Of a stretch of DNA of 64,000 nucleotides, positions 21,058-30,507 are shown piece after piece. This DNA comes from AWTP1-18 sp036504515 (GTDB lineage Bacteria > Pseudomonadota > Gammaproteobacteria > Burkholderiales > Rhodocyclaceae). The position numbers and the translations under genes were made by a program. Every line of letters begins with the position of its first letter. Within the stretch, counting starts at the first letter, position 1. The stretch covers positions 468,182 through 532,181 of the forward strand of contig DASXVA010000007.1 in NCBI GenBank assembly GCA_036504515.1, given 5' to 3'. The notes beneath the pieces are model-generated. The model was not told where the DNA came from. It saw only the letters and a list, made by a program, of their open reading frames with translations, and did no database searches.

Positions 21058-22781
21058 TGACTGCCACTCCTCTCACCTTTGCTGATCGCGCAACGAACTA
21101 CGCGCGGGCCGTGGTAGAGGGGCAAATTGTCGCCTGCAAATGGCACAAGCTCGCTTGCCAACGTCACCTCAACGACCTGGCCCGCAGCGTCCTGGGCGAT
21201 TGGCCGTATGTCTGGAATCCCGAGCTGACTGACGCCACCGGCAAGCAGTACTACCCAGCCGAGCGAATCTGCCGCTTTGTCGAGAACCTTCCTCACATCA
21301 AGGGCGACTGGGCAGGCCGTGGCCAGCTCATCGAGCTGGAAGATTGGCAAGTTTTCATTCTGGCCAGCATCTTTGGCTGGATCAACAAAGTCACCCTCAA
21401 GCGCCGCTTCCGAGTCGCTGACGTCATCGTCCCTCGCAAAAACGCCAAGTCCACTCTTGCCGCCGGCATTGGCCTTTACATGCTGGGAGTCGATGGCGAG
21501 TTTGGCGCCGAAGTCTATTCCGGCGCCACATCGCAAGACCAGGCCATGGAAGTATTCCGGCCTGCTGCCCTGATGGCTCGCGCCACGCCAATGTACCGGC
21601 AGAAATACGGCGTAGCAGTCAATGCCAGCAACCTCTCCATCACCGAGAACAACTCCAAGATGGAGCCCGTCATCGGTAAACCTGGTGACGGCGCATCCCC
21701 CAGCTGCTCCATCGTGGATGAATACCACGAACACAAAACTACTGAGCTCTACGACACCATGGCCACCGGCATGGGCGCCCGTAGCCAACCCCTCATGCTT
21801 GTGATCACTACCTCAGGGTCTAATATTTCCGGCCCGTGCTACATGCACCAGAAAGAGTTGGAGAAAGTCCTCGAAGGCATGATCGAAAACGATCAGCGCT
21901 TCGGCATCGTCTTCACCATCGACGAAGACGATGACTGGACCAGTGAAGACGCCCTTAAGAAAGCCAACCCAAACTATGGCATTTCCGTAGATGCCGACTT
22001 TCTTAAAACTCAGCAGCGCGACGCCCAAGCAGACCCCCGCAAGCAAAACGTCTTCAAGACCAAACACCTCAACATCTGGGTCGCAGCTGCCTCGCCCTGG
22101 CTCAACCTATTTCATCTGCAAAAGGGAAGCGATCCTGCTCTCAGCCTGGATGATTTCCGGGGTGAGTCTTGTGTCATCGGCCTCGACCTCGCCAGCAAGC
22201 AAGATATCGCCAGCGCCGTCTGGGAGTTCAAACGCAATATCGACGGTCACGACCACTACTACGCGATCAGCCGGAACTTCATACCAGAAGCCGCTTTAGA
22301 AAAACCAGAAAATGGTCACTACCAGGCCTGGGTACATACCGGACACCTTGTCGCCACGCCTGGAAACATGATCGCCTTGGCCCAGATCGAAGAAGAAATT
22401 CTCGCCAGTGCTGAGATTGTCCATATTGCCGAAGTCGCCAAAGATCCTTATGGCGGTCAGCAAATGGGATCGAACTTGCAAGAGCAGGGTCTTGAAGTTG
22501 TCGATATTCCACAAAACGTTCGATATCTATCAGAGCCAATGAAGGATATCCAGGCCCTAGTGGACGCAGGTCGTTTCCATCATGACGGAAACCCCTGCTA
22601 CATCTGGCAACTGAGCAATGTCGAGTGCAAGCCTGACCGCAACGAAAACATCTTCCCCCGCAAGCTCATGCCCCAGAACAAGATAGATGCCGCTGTCGCC
22701 ACTATCGTCGCCCATAACCGCGCCATGGTGGGGGGAGATGGCGACATCATCACTGCTGACTACGAACTCATGGTGATCTGA
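21057..22781 (+). CDS. terL: Terminase large subunit
   Basis: This 574-residue packaging motor has an N-terminal ATPase with a Walker A-like block (VIVPRKNAKSTLAAGIGLYM) and Walker B with catalytic Glu (CSIVDEYHEH). The coupling motif region reads LMLVITTSGSN. The C-terminal RNase H-like nuclease has its first Asp in VIGLDLASKQDIAS and later ligands near EVAKDPYGGQQM and NKIDAAVATIVAH. Length and motifs fit the HK97-type (cos) terminase. Confidence 0.95.
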   Translation: MTATPLTFADRATNYARAVVEGQIVACKWHKLACQRHLNDLARSVLGDWPYVWNPELTDATGKQYYPAERICRFVENLPHIKGDWAGRGQLIELEDWQVFILASIFGWINKVTLKRRFRVADVIVPRKNAKSTLAAGIGLYMLGVDGEFGAEVYSGATSQDQAMEVFRPAALMARATPMYRQKYGVAVNASNLSITENNSKMEPVIGKPGDGASPSCSIVDEYHEHKTTELYDTMATGMGARSQPLMLVITTSGSNISGPCYMHQKELEKVLEGMIENDQRFGIVFTIDEDDDWTSEDALKKANPNYGISVDADFLKTQQRDAQADPRKQNVFKTKHLNIWVAAASPWLNLFHLQKGSDPALSLDDFRGESCVIGLDLASKQDIASAVWEFKRNIDGHDHYYAISRNFIPEAALEKPENGHYQAWVHTGHLVATPGNMIALAQIEEEILASAEIVHIAEVAKDPYGGQQMGSNLQEQGLEVVDIPQNVRYLSEPMKDIQALVDAGRFHHDGNPCYIWQLSNVECKPDRNENIFPRKLMPQNKIDAAVATIVAHNRAMVGGDGDIITADYELMVI

Positions 22782-22945
22782 TGAGCCGCCTCGCCTACAA
22801 CCTCTCCCTGCTGATCGCCATGCTCCTCATTGGCGCTGGCAGTGCAGCCCAATGGGGCTGGCCCATCGCCGCCATGCTCCTCGGTACCCTCATCATCGGC
22901 CTCACCTTCGTCGGTCTCTACTTGACCGCACCGCGCAAGGACTGA
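22781..22945 (+). CDS. Small two-helix membrane protein
   Basis: This 54-residue protein between terL and portal has two hydrophobic helices (SLLIAMLLIGAGSA and IAAMLLGTLIIGLTFVGLYL) and a short basic tail. It overlaps the terL stop (TGATG). The place and size are typical of small genes in HK97-like head operons; function unknown. Confidence 0.65.
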   Translation: MSRLAYNLSLLIAMLLIGAGSAAQWGWPIAAMLLGTLIIGLTFVGLYLTAPRKD

Positions 22946-22947
22946 CA

Positions 22948-24423
22948 ATGTTCCTCACTGCACCAAGCGCAAGTACAGATCGTTCCCCTTGGGGTGACTT
23001 CTGGTTTGAGCCCGTTGCTACACGTACCCTCAGTGGTACTCGTGTAAATGCCGATACTGCAATGCGGCTCTCGGCTGTTTTCCGTGCAGTATGGTTGCTC
23101 TCCGGTCATATCTCCTTGTTGCCTCTCACACTCAAAAAGCGAGGAAGCCTCAAAAAGATCGACAAGCATCCTTTGCTCACTCTGTTTAAAAAGCCTAACA
23201 GCTGGCAGAACGGCATGGAATGGCGGCAGATGATGCAGGGCCACCTTCTACTGCGCGGCAACGCCTACAACGAAATAATTGACAACTCCCGAGGAGAAAT
23301 AACCTCCCTGGTTCCACTACACCCTGACCGCGTCAAGGTTGAAATGAACCCCGGGAACACCGACTACCGCTACCGCGTCACTAATAGTGATGGCACCGAG
23401 CGCATCCTCCCCCGTGGTCAGGTCTGGCACTTGCGTGGACTTATGAGCAATGGCATCACCGGCCTCTCCGTCATCGAATGCGCCCGTGAATCTTTCGGCC
23501 TCGGTCTTGCTGCGCAGGAATACGGCGCCCGTTTTTTCGCTAATGATGCAAAGCCTACTGGCGGTTGGATCAGTTATTCCGGAAAGTTTTCCGATAAAAC
23601 CGCACGCACCAACTTCCGAGAATCCGTTCAGCAAGCTCAGAGCGATGCTAATCGCGGAAAGATCATGGTCCTTGACCAGGGCATGGAGTACCACGAAGTT
23701 GGCCTGACTAACAAAGACAGCCAGTTTTTGGAGACCCGCAAATTCCAGATTAGTGACATTGCTCGCTGGTTTGGCGTCCCACCCCATAAGCTCGCCGATC
23801 TCGAGCGCGCTACCTTTAGCAACATCGAGCAGCAGGCCCTGGAGTACATCACCGACTCCCTCATGATCTGGACCGAAATATGGGAGGCTGGAATCGAAGA
23901 CTGCATGCTCTTTGATGATGAAGACATTGATGTTGATCTCGACTTTGGCAAGCTCTTGCGTGGTGACTCCCAGACACGTACCGGAAACAATCAGAAGCTC
24001 GTCGCTAGCGGCATCATCACCCGCAACGAAGCCCGGGCTGACGAAGGCCGCGAGCCGTTGCCCGGACTCGATGAGCCCCTGCGCCCTCTCAATATGGTCG
24101 AAGAGTCCGATGCAGAAGAGGAAGAGGACGAAGAAGAAAGCCAGGAAGAGAAAGGCACCGCACCAGGAAAAAACAAGCCGGCTCAAGATCCCGAAGACGA
24201 TGCCGACGAAAACGCCCGGCGCTTTCAGGCCATGCTCCATTCCAACGCCTCGCGCCTCGCTCGCCGGATAGTCAAGGCCACTGGCCCTATCGATTCCAGC
24301 CTTGTTGCAGAAGCTCTGGCAGTCACTCCGGCACAGGCTTCCTCCTGGTGTTCCGGAACTCTAGTCGGTACCTCCGTCGAAGACCTTACCGCCTCACTCA
24401 TCGCCCTCGGGAACCAATCATGA
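22948..24423 (+). CDS. Portal protein, HK97 family
   Basis: This 491-residue ring-forming protein is the gate through which DNA enters and leaves the head. Conserved blocks are GTRVNADTAMRLSAVFRAVW, LLLRGNAYNEII, RGQVWHLRGL, GARFFANDAKPTGG, ISDIARWFGVPPHKL and ERATFSNIEQQALEY. After about residue 385 comes an unusually acidic extension (AEEEEDEEESQEEK) and a helical domain. The start at 22948 is chosen because it lies 2 bases after the upstream stop. Confidence 0.95.
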   Translation: MFLTAPSASTDRSPWGDFWFEPVATRTLSGTRVNADTAMRLSAVFRAVWLLSGHISLLPLTLKKRGSLKKIDKHPLLTLFKKPNSWQNGMEWRQMMQGHLLLRGNAYNEIIDNSRGEITSLVPLHPDRVKVEMNPGNTDYRYRVTNSDGTERILPRGQVWHLRGLMSNGITGLSVIECARESFGLGLAAQEYGARFFANDAKPTGGWISYSGKFSDKTARTNFRESVQQAQSDANRGKIMVLDQGMEYHEVGLTNKDSQFLETRKFQISDIARWFGVPPHKLADLERATFSNIEQQALEYITDSLMIWTEIWEAGIEDCMLFDDEDIDVDLDFGKLLRGDSQTRTGNNQKLVASGIITRNEARADEGREPLPGLDEPLRPLNMVEESDAEEEEDEEESQEEKGTAPGKNKPAQDPEDDADENARRFQAMLHSNASRLARRIVKATGPIDSSLVAEALAVTPAQASSWCSGTLVGTSVEDLTASLIALGNQS

Positions 24424-25364
24424 AACGCCAACTTCTCCTCACCCAATTCCTGGCCACCCCATGGGCCCTGATGCCCGAGCACCTACAAGCAGCCAGTGGA
24501 GTCCTCTTGCGTTGGGCAAGCGGCCAGTCTGCCTCTGCTGACGTAATGGCTACCGTCGCCGCTGATCGTGAAGCTCGAACCGCCAAGCGCGAAGCTAATA
24601 CTAGAGCAGGAAGCGGCGCAATTGCTGTCCTTCCCTTCTATGGTGTCGTTACCCAGCGCGAAGTTAGTGACCTCTGTGGCCCTGGCAGCGTCAGTACCCA
24701 GCAATTTACTGCCGTCTTTCGCGAAGCCCTAGCTGACGACACCATTGGTGCCATCCTTATCGATATCGACTCACCTGGCGGCAGCGTTTATGGCACCGGT
24801 GAGCTCGCTGCCGAAATTCTTGCTGCTCGGGGCACCAAGCCCATTGTTGCCATTGCCAATAGTCTCGCAGCCAGTGCCGCCTACTGGGTCGGCTGCGCCG
24901 CTAGCGAGTTCTACGTTACCCCCGGTGGTGAAGTCGGCAGCATTGGTGTCTGGCAGGCCCATGCGGATTACTCCAAGGCATTAGAAATGGAGGGGGTCGA
25001 TATGAAATTGATTTCAGCTGGGAAATACAAGGTTGAAGGAAACCCATATGAGCCGCTTGGAGAAGAGGCTGAAGCTTTTATGGAGTCTCGCGTAAAAGAT
25101 TATTACGCCACATTCTCGCAGGGTGTTAGTAAAGGCCGTGGCGTCTCCATCGAACAAGTGCGCAACGGCATGGGGCAGGGGCGTTGCCTCGGTGGTGATG
25201 CTGCTGTTGCCGAAAACATGGTCGATGGCGTCATGACTTTCGATGAAGTCATCAAGAAAATGCAACGCGACATGCGTAGCAGCAACTCTGCGCCTAAAGC
25301 CGTAAACCGTTCCCGTTCAGCTTCCTTGGCATCTGCCGAGCTGGACATCCTCAATCTGGGCTGA
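24420..25364 (+). CDS. Prohead protease, S49/ClpP-like
   Basis: This 314-residue serine peptidase of the SppA/S49 family processes the capsid during maturation. Visible are the oxyanion region IDIDSPGGSVYG, the nucleophile block IANSLAASAAYWVGCAA with the catalytic Ser, EVGSIGVWQAHADYS and the general-base Lys block KLISAGKYKVEGNPYEPL. It overlaps the portal stop by ATGA. The C-terminus may serve as scaffold. Confidence 0.92.
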   Translation: MKRQLLLTQFLATPWALMPEHLQAASGVLLRWASGQSASADVMATVAADREARTAKREANTRAGSGAIAVLPFYGVVTQREVSDLCGPGSVSTQQFTAVFREALADDTIGAILIDIDSPGGSVYGTGELAAEILAARGTKPIVAIANSLAASAAYWVGCAASEFYVTPGGEVGSIGVWQAHADYSKALEMEGVDMKLISAGKYKVEGNPYEPLGEEAEAFMESRVKDYYATFSQGVSKGRGVSIEQVRNGMGQGRCLGGDAAVAENMVDGVMTFDEVIKKMQRDMRSSNSAPKAVNRSRSASLASAELDILNLG

Positions 25365-25460
25365 CCCGCCCGACATCCCGAGTCCGTCGATTCGTGATGC
25401 TGCTCCGTCGAGCGGCAGGGGTCACTGCGTCAACTCACCTCAATCATTAGGAGAAATTCC

Positions 25461-26768
25461 ATGAGCAAGAAACTGCGCGAACTGAAGGCCAAAAAGGCCA
25501 CCCTGGTCGCCCAAGCCAACACTCTCGCTGCTGCTGCCGCTGACGGTATCTTCAGCGAAGCCCAGCAAGCCGAGTTTAACGATCTCAAGTCCCAGATCGA
25601 AGGCATCAACCGCCAGATCGAAGCCGAAAACTTCCTGATCGAGCAAGGCGCTGGCTTGGCTGCTGGTAGCGGACAAGGTAACTTCATCGAGGTTCATGAC
25701 CGCCGTGAAGATGATCCCACCCGTGGCTTCCGCAGCTTCGGCGACTTTGCCCAGGCTGTAGCAGGTTCCTCCATCCATGGTGCGCGGGATGAGCGTCTGA
25801 ATTTCGCATCCGCCGTGGCTGGTTTTCAGGATCGCCAAGCTGCTGCTCCCACCACCTTCGGTAACGAAGGCAGCGGCGCCGATGGTGGTTTTGCCATTCC
25901 CCCCCAGTTCTCTGAAGAGATCTGGCGTCTCGCCCTGGGTGAGGAATCCCTGATTCCCCTCACGCAGAACACCGAAATTACTGGTAACAGCATGATCTTC
26001 CCCAAGGATGAATCCACGCCCTGGGGTGGATCTGGCGTCCAAGTGCAATGGCAGTCCGAAGCAGTAGCTGGGGCTCAGTCAAAGCCGATCATTGGCACCA
26101 ATACTATGGTGCTGCACAAGATGATTGCCCTGGTTCCGGTCACCAACGAGTTGATTGCTGACGGCTTTGCCATCGGTAGCTACCTCAATCAGACTGCTCC
26201 CGATCGCATCACATGGAAGGCAAATGAAGGCATCCTCTTCGGTGATGGTACTGGCAAGCCCTTGGGTGCCATGATGGGCGATTCTGTTATCGTTCAGGCC
26301 AAGGACAGCGGCCAAGCCACCCAGACCGTTTCGTCTGCCAATCTGAGCAACATGGTGACACGCCTATTGGTCGGCGAGTTGAAGAACGCCATTTGGCTGG
26401 CTATCCCTGACATCCTCACCCCGTTGGAAGGCCTCACGGTCGGCCAATACCCGATTTATCTCCCCGGCCAGTCCGCCGCCAACGCTCCCTATGGACTGCT
26501 CAAGGGTCGTCCGTTGATGTTGTCCGAGCATGCCTCGGCCTTCAGCTCACAGGGAGATATCAATTTGTTGTCCCTCAAGGGTTATCGCACCATTACCAAG
26601 GCGGGCGGAATCCAGACATCTACCTCCATGCACCTGTACTTTGATGCCGACGCCACGGCCTTCAAGTTCACCTTCCGCATGAATGGCCAACCCATCCTGT
26701 CTGCCCCGGTCACGCCGCCCAAGTCTGGCAAGACCCGCAGCCATTTCATCACCCTGGCAGCCCGCTAA
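25461..26768 (+). CDS. Major capsid protein, HK97 family
   Basis: This 435-residue shell protein has residues 1-60 forming the charged coiled delta domain (KLRELKAKKATLVAQANTL) that is cut off by the protease. The HK97 fold follows (SGADGGFAIPPQFSEEIWRL, KMIALVPVTNELIAD, NEGILFGDGTGKPLGAM). The order protease-capsid and the length fit the family. An AGGAG ribosome site precedes ATG 25461. Confidence 0.95.
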   Translation: MSKKLRELKAKKATLVAQANTLAAAAADGIFSEAQQAEFNDLKSQIEGINRQIEAENFLIEQGAGLAAGSGQGNFIEVHDRREDDPTRGFRSFGDFAQAVAGSSIHGARDERLNFASAVAGFQDRQAAAPTTFGNEGSGADGGFAIPPQFSEEIWRLALGEESLIPLTQNTEITGNSMIFPKDESTPWGGSGVQVQWQSEAVAGAQSKPIIGTNTMVLHKMIALVPVTNELIADGFAIGSYLNQTAPDRITWKANEGILFGDGTGKPLGAMMGDSVIVQAKDSGQATQTVSSANLSNMVTRLLVGELKNAIWLAIPDILTPLEGLTVGQYPIYLPGQSAANAPYGLLKGRPLMLSEHASAFSSQGDINLLSLKGYRTITKAGGIQTSTSMHLYFDADATAFKFTFRMNGQPILSAPVTPPKSGKTRSHFITLAAR

Positions 26769-26842
26769 TCCTGCGCCCAAACTCAATGCTTGGCCTGACT
26801 AGGCATTGAGATATCCCAGTTAAACACGAAAGGACGGCTCAC

Positions 26843-27292
26843 ATGCTTCCCAATGCTCGCATCGCCGAACAACTCGGCATTCTCGCCACTATCGACCCAG
26901 TGTCCCAAGCTGCTGGCACCATCACCACTGGCTGGATCTCGGCTTCTCGCTTCGAACGCTTTATGGCCCTGATTCAGACAGGCGTCATGGGTGCCTCCGC
27001 TACCCTGGATGGCAAGCTGCAACAGGCCCAGGACAGCTCCGGTACCGGCGCCAAGGACATCACCAATAAGGCCCTGGCCCAGATCGTCAAGGCTACTGGT
27101 GACAACAAACAGGCCGAGATCAATCTCCGTGCCGAAGAGCTGGATCTGGCCAACGGTTTCACCTACTTCCGCCTGTCGCTGACTGTTGGTACCGCAGCTA
27201 GCCTGATTGCGGCCTCGGTCCTGGGTGGCGTTGCAAAGAATGCCCCCGCTTCCGCGCTGAACCAGGCCGGTGTTGTTCAGAACGTCTCCTGA
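26843..27292 (+). CDS. Head-region structural protein, unknown
   Basis: This 149-residue protein directly after the capsid gene begins MLPNARIAEQLGILATIDPV and has helical and Ala/Gly-rich parts (FERFMALIQTGVMGASATL, LTVGTAASLIAASVLGGVA). It has its own ribosome site (AAAGGA) and terminator, suggesting high expression; a decoration or head-associated protein is likely. No family is recognised. Confidence 0.6.
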   Translation: MLPNARIAEQLGILATIDPVSQAAGTITTGWISASRFERFMALIQTGVMGASATLDGKLQQAQDSSGTGAKDITNKALAQIVKATGDNKQAEINLRAEELDLANGFTYFRLSLTVGTAASLIAASVLGGVAKNAPASALNQAGVVQNVS

Positions 27293-27312
27293 CTTTCCCG
27301 CAGCAACCCGCC

Positions 27313-27341
27313 GGGCCGCGCATTGTCGCGGCCCTTTTATT
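27313..27341 (+). terminator. Intrinsic terminator in the head operon
   Basis: An 8-bp perfect stem (GGGCCGCG with CGCGGCCC) and a 6-base loop are followed by TTTTATTTT. It probably lowers transcription between capsid and tail genes. Confidence 0.85.
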
Positions 27342-27362
27342 TTCTGAACAGGAGCCACCGCC

Positions 27363-27881
27363 ATGGCCAAGATTGTTTACTTCCCCGACGACTACTACGA
27401 CGAAGGTGTCGTCAAATATCCTGCAGGCAGCTATGCCCCCCTTAACTCTGAGACTCAGAGTTTGGTTAATTTCAACTTCGCTCAACTGGTCGATACTGAA
27501 GATGGCAACGAACACGTTGAGGCCCTTCAGGCTTTGGCTGATATTGCAAAAGTCCGCGCCCAGGAAGCTGAAAGTCTGGCTGAACAGGCCTATGCCGAGT
27601 ACAAATCCGCCCAGAAGCTGGCTGACTCTGCCAAAGCCAAGAAGTCAGGTCGGAGCAAATCCTCTTCCGATACCAGCCAGCAGCCTTCAGTGCTTACTAC
27701 AGAACAGGTAGATGCCCTGGTTACTGATCAGGTCGCTTCCCTGGTCACCAATGATCTCACCAGTCTGACCACTGACCAGATCGCTACCCTGACCACCGAT
27801 CAAGTCAGCACCCTGAACACGGACCAACTGTCCTCCCTGGATACTGACCAGATCGCTGCTTTGCAGACTCCTGCACCCTGA
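27363..27881 (+). CDS. Repeat-bearing head protein
   Basis: This 172-residue protein has an N-terminal domain (VYFPDDYYDEGVVKYPAGSY) followed by a charged helical part and a Ser/Lys linker. The last ~55 residues are seven 8-residue repeats of the form L-x-T-D-Q-(V/I/L)-x-x (LTTDQIAT, LTTDQVST, LNTDQLSS). Such repeats should form a regular solenoid or helix bundle. It lies between capsid and connector genes and may be a head fibre or spacer. Confidence 0.6.
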   Translation: MAKIVYFPDDYYDEGVVKYPAGSYAPLNSETQSLVNFNFAQLVDTEDGNEHVEALQALADIAKVRAQEAESLAEQAYAEYKSAQKLADSAKAKKSGRSKSSSDTSQQPSVLTTEQVDALVTDQVASLVTNDLTSLTTDQIATLTTDQVSTLNTDQLSSLDTDQIAALQTPAP

Positions 27882-27896
27882 TAGGTCGCCCTCGCC

Positions 27897-28520
27897 ATGC
27901 CCTACAAGCTGATTACCGCGCCGACAGAAGAGCCCGTCTCCCTATTGGAGGCCAAGGCCCATCTGCGGGTGGATATCTCCGACGATGACATGCTGATCAC
28001 GGCCCTCATTACCGCCGCTCGTCAGTTTGCCGAGACCGAATGCCAGCGTGCCCTCTGCACGCAGGTATGGCAGCTCGTCCTTGATGCCTTTCCCGGTCCC
28101 AGCTTGTTGGGCATCCCTGCAGGGGTCGCCTACAGCGTCCCAGGTCACGCCATTCAGCTTGAGCATCCCCCTATCCAAGCCATCGCCAGTATTCAGTATC
28201 TGGATATGGGGGGCTCATTGCAAACCATGCCGAATACCGACTGGAAAGCGGACCTCACCAGTGCCCCAGCTCGCATTACGCCAAGATTCGGCAAGATTTG
28301 GCCAATTACCTTGCCTGAAATCGGAGCTGTTCAGGTCAATTTCACGGCTGGCTATGGCGCAGCAACCGATGTTCCCCAGGGCATCAAGAACTGGATGCTA
28401 TTGCGCATTGGTGCTCTCTATGAAAATCGGGAAGAGCTGATTGTTGCCCCCAAGGTTACTGTCGCCGAGCTTCCCTATGTTGATCGGCTGCTTGATCCCT
28501 GGCGTGTGGTGGTGATGTGA
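27897..28520 (+). CDS. Head-tail connector, phiE125 gp8 family
   Basis: This 207-residue protein begins PYKLITAPTEEPVSLLEAKA, followed by the acidic helix block LRVDISDDDMLITALITAAR and ETECQRAL. The end is FTAGYGAATDVPQGIKNWML. This matches gp6-like/phiE125 gp8 connectors that sit below the portal. It is the first gene of a tightly overlapping connector cluster. Confidence 0.88.
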   Translation: MPYKLITAPTEEPVSLLEAKAHLRVDISDDDMLITALITAARQFAETECQRALCTQVWQLVLDAFPGPSLLGIPAGVAYSVPGHAIQLEHPPIQAIASIQYLDMGGSLQTMPNTDWKADLTSAPARITPRFGKIWPITLPEIGAVQVNFTAGYGAATDVPQGIKNWMLLRIGALYENREELIVAPKVTVAELPYVDRLLDPWRVVVM

Positions 28521-28699
28521 TGGCCATTGGTACGCTCGAGCTGAAAGTTGAAGTGAAAATTCACTTCGCCTGGTGGGTAACTCCCTACCTGTGGCTGACA
28601 GCTTTCGGCGCACGGATTAGTCTGCCGCTCAACCCTGAAGTCGTCGTTTCGGATATCAAGCGTGGCATGAAGCTGGAAATCAAGGTGCGGCAAAAATGA
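28520..28699 (+). CDS. Small hypothetical protein in the connector cluster
   Basis: This 59-residue protein has a Trp-rich hydrophobic segment (HFAWWVTPYLWLTAFGARIS) and a basic end. It overlaps its neighbours at both ends (TGATG and ATGA). Small genes at this position are common in related siphophages. Confidence 0.6.
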   Translation: MAIGTLELKVEVKIHFAWWVTPYLWLTAFGARISLPLNPEVVVSDIKRGMKLEIKVRQK

Positions 28700-29037
28700 G
28701 AGCCGGAAACCTGCGCAAGCGCATCCTCATCCAGTCTCAAAGTACTACTCCAGATAGTGTTGGTGGTCAGGAGCAAGTTTGGACTGATATCGCTCCAGTC
28801 TGGGGTTCTATCGAAACCCTCTCTGGCCGTGAGCTTGCGATTGCCCAGGCAATTAATACTGAGCTGACCCACAAAATCACCGTTCGCTATCGTCCAGAAC
28901 TAGCTGACCCCAAGATCGTGGCTGCCCTGCGTGCTGTCTATCAAGGCCGCATTTTCAATATCCAGTATTCCGACAACGTTGATGAGCGCAATCGTGAGAT
29001 TGCCCTGATCGCTGCCGAGGGCTTGAACAATGGCTGA
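28696..29037 (+). CDS. Head closure protein / head-tail adaptor
   Basis: This 113-residue protein matches the SPP1 gp16-type head-tail adaptor family: AGNLRKRILIQSQSTTPDSV, QVWTDIAPVWGSIETLSGRE and RIFNIQYSDNVDERNREI. It closes the head channel after packaging. It overlaps both neighbours. Confidence 0.88.
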   Translation: MRAGNLRKRILIQSQSTTPDSVGGQEQVWTDIAPVWGSIETLSGRELAIAQAINTELTHKITVRYRPELADPKIVAALRAVYQGRIFNIQYSDNVDERNREIALIAAEGLNNG

Positions 29038-29413
29038 TAAAAGCGCCGTCACCGGAGTTGATGATTTCCGCAGTGGATTGAAGGCCGGTTTTCGCAATCA
29101 GCGGCAGGCCTTGAAAGACAGGCTCAATGCCCTTGGTGTTCAGATGACGGTAGAAATCAAAGCGGGCTGCCCTAAGGTAACTGGCGCTCTGGCAAGTACC
29201 GTTCGTTACATCCTTATTGATACCAATGATGGCGAGTCCCTGGAGATACAGGTCGGAGACAAGACGGTGTTTTACGCGCCTCACGTTGAGTACGGGCATG
29301 GTGGTCATGAAGCCCCTGCCAAGCCTTTTGTGCGCCCGGTCGTCTATCGCCACGAGCCTCAGATCCCTGTGGCCATGGAGCAGACCATTATCGACAGCTG
29401 GGGTGGCTCATGA
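29030..29413 (+). CDS. HK97 gp10-like tail completion protein
   Basis: This 127-residue protein has GCPKVTGALASTVRY near the middle and YAPHVEYGHGGHEAPAKPFV towards the end, the standard layout of HK97 gp10-like proteins that join tail to head. It overlaps the previous gene by 8 bases and the next by ATGA. Confidence 0.88.
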   Translation: MADKSAVTGVDDFRSGLKAGFRNQRQALKDRLNALGVQMTVEIKAGCPKVTGALASTVRYILIDTNDGESLEIQVGDKTVFYAPHVEYGHGGHEAPAKPFVRPVVYRHEPQIPVAMEQTIIDSWGGS

Positions 29414-29766
29414 TCTTCCAGGAAGCCCTTGTCAGCGTAGTTTCTCCAGCCCTGAACAATCACTTTTATGACCACGTTGCGCCCCAATGCCCATCCAAAC
29501 CTTACGGCGTCTATCAAGAGATCGTCAGCCCTACGGAAAACACCTTGTCCGATGGTGTGCCGATTCAGCAAAGCATCATCCAGATCGATGTCTATGCCGA
29601 TAAGTACATGGACGCCATCGTTGCAGGTAAAGCGGTCGAAGACGCCATTGCAGCGGCTTTTTCCTCAGGAACGCTGACGGGCGTCCAACGCAGCCGCCGC
29701 AGCCAGTACGAACCCGAGGTGAAGCTGCGCCGCATCATCTACGAATACAGCTTTTGGTACCACTGA
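29410..29766 (+). CDS. DUF3168 tail terminator-like protein
   Basis: This 118-residue protein is of the DUF3168 family (gp17/tail terminator fold): FYDHVAPQCPSKPYGVYQEI at the start, QQSIIQIDVYADKYMDAIVA in the middle and RIIYEYSFWYH at the end. Such proteins cap the tail tube. Confidence 0.87.
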   Translation: MIFQEALVSVVSPALNNHFYDHVAPQCPSKPYGVYQEIVSPTENTLSDGVPIQQSIIQIDVYADKYMDAIVAGKAVEDAIAAAFSSGTLTGVQRSRRSQYEPEVKLRRIIYEYSFWYH

Positions 29767-29798
29767 CCCCACTGTTTAACCCATCGTTTTATCGCTAC

Positions 29799-29826
29799 AA
29801 GCCGCCCGCAAGGCGGCTTTTTTATT
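29799..29826 (+). terminator. Intrinsic terminator before the tail tube gene
   Basis: AAGCCGCC and GGCGGCTT pair around CGCAA and are followed by TTTTATTT. Confidence 0.85.
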
Positions 29827-29841
29827 TAGGAGATCGCCATC

Positions 29842-30492
29842 ATGACCAGTACCGCTCAGGTCGCTCAGCAGTCAAAGTTCTATGTGTCCGGCACCCCGGG
29901 CGCTGCACTGTCCATCACCGCCATCACCAAGGCCACCAAGGCTGCTATATCTGCAACCAATACCCTTTCTGCTGGCGATGTGGTGATCTTCGGCGCTGTT
30001 ACCAACATGCCCGAGATCAATGGCCTCATCGGCATTGTCCAGGCCTCGCCTGCGCCTACTGGTTCAGGTTTCTCCGTCAATATTGACTCGTCTGGTTTCG
30101 CTGCTGCCGGCACCACCGGCGCCGCTACCCCGCAGACGTTCAGCAAGATCGGCAATTGCCAGGACTTCACCCCTGACGGCGGCACCTCCAATGTGATCGA
30201 CGTGACGAACCTGGACTCCCCTGCCAAGGAAAAACGTCAAGGCCTGCAAGACAATGGCAACTACGCCATGACCTTCGATGCTGATGACACTGATGTTGGC
30301 CAGCTGGCGCTGATCGCTGCTCGTGCTGCTCAGGCCATCGTAGTGTTCAAACAGGTCTATCCCGGTACCAACATGAAGATCCGAGCTTTCCAGGGCTTCG
30401 TGCAAAAGGTCACCGAGCCAGCCGCTGGCGTAGATAAGGTGCTGCGTTCCACGGCTACCTTGGTAGTCACTGGCCCCATCTCCCGTGGTTAA
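29842..30492 (+). CDS. Major tail tube protein
   Basis: This 216-residue protein has its own strong ribosome site (AGGAG), right after a terminator and before the tail chaperones, the position of the tail tube gene. The Thr/Ala-rich N-terminal Ig-like part is followed by the tube signature FTPDGGTSNVIDVTNLDSPA and KEKRQGLQDNGNYAMTFDAD. It polymerises into the tail tube. Confidence 0.87.
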   Translation: MTSTAQVAQQSKFYVSGTPGAALSITAITKATKAAISATNTLSAGDVVIFGAVTNMPEINGLIGIVQASPAPTGSGFSVNIDSSGFAAAGTTGAATPQTFSKIGNCQDFTPDGGTSNVIDVTNLDSPAKEKRQGLQDNGNYAMTFDADDTDVGQLALIAARAAQAIVVFKQVYPGTNMKIRAFQGFVQKVTEPAAGVDKVLRSTATLVVTGPISRG

Positions 30493-30507
30493 TACGAGGT
30501 CACTGAA

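Noticed and set aside
27700..27875. CRISPR-like repeat array
   Set aside because: The repeats are in-frame protein repeats with variable third codon bases and no spacers. No CRISPR array was seen anywhere in the window.
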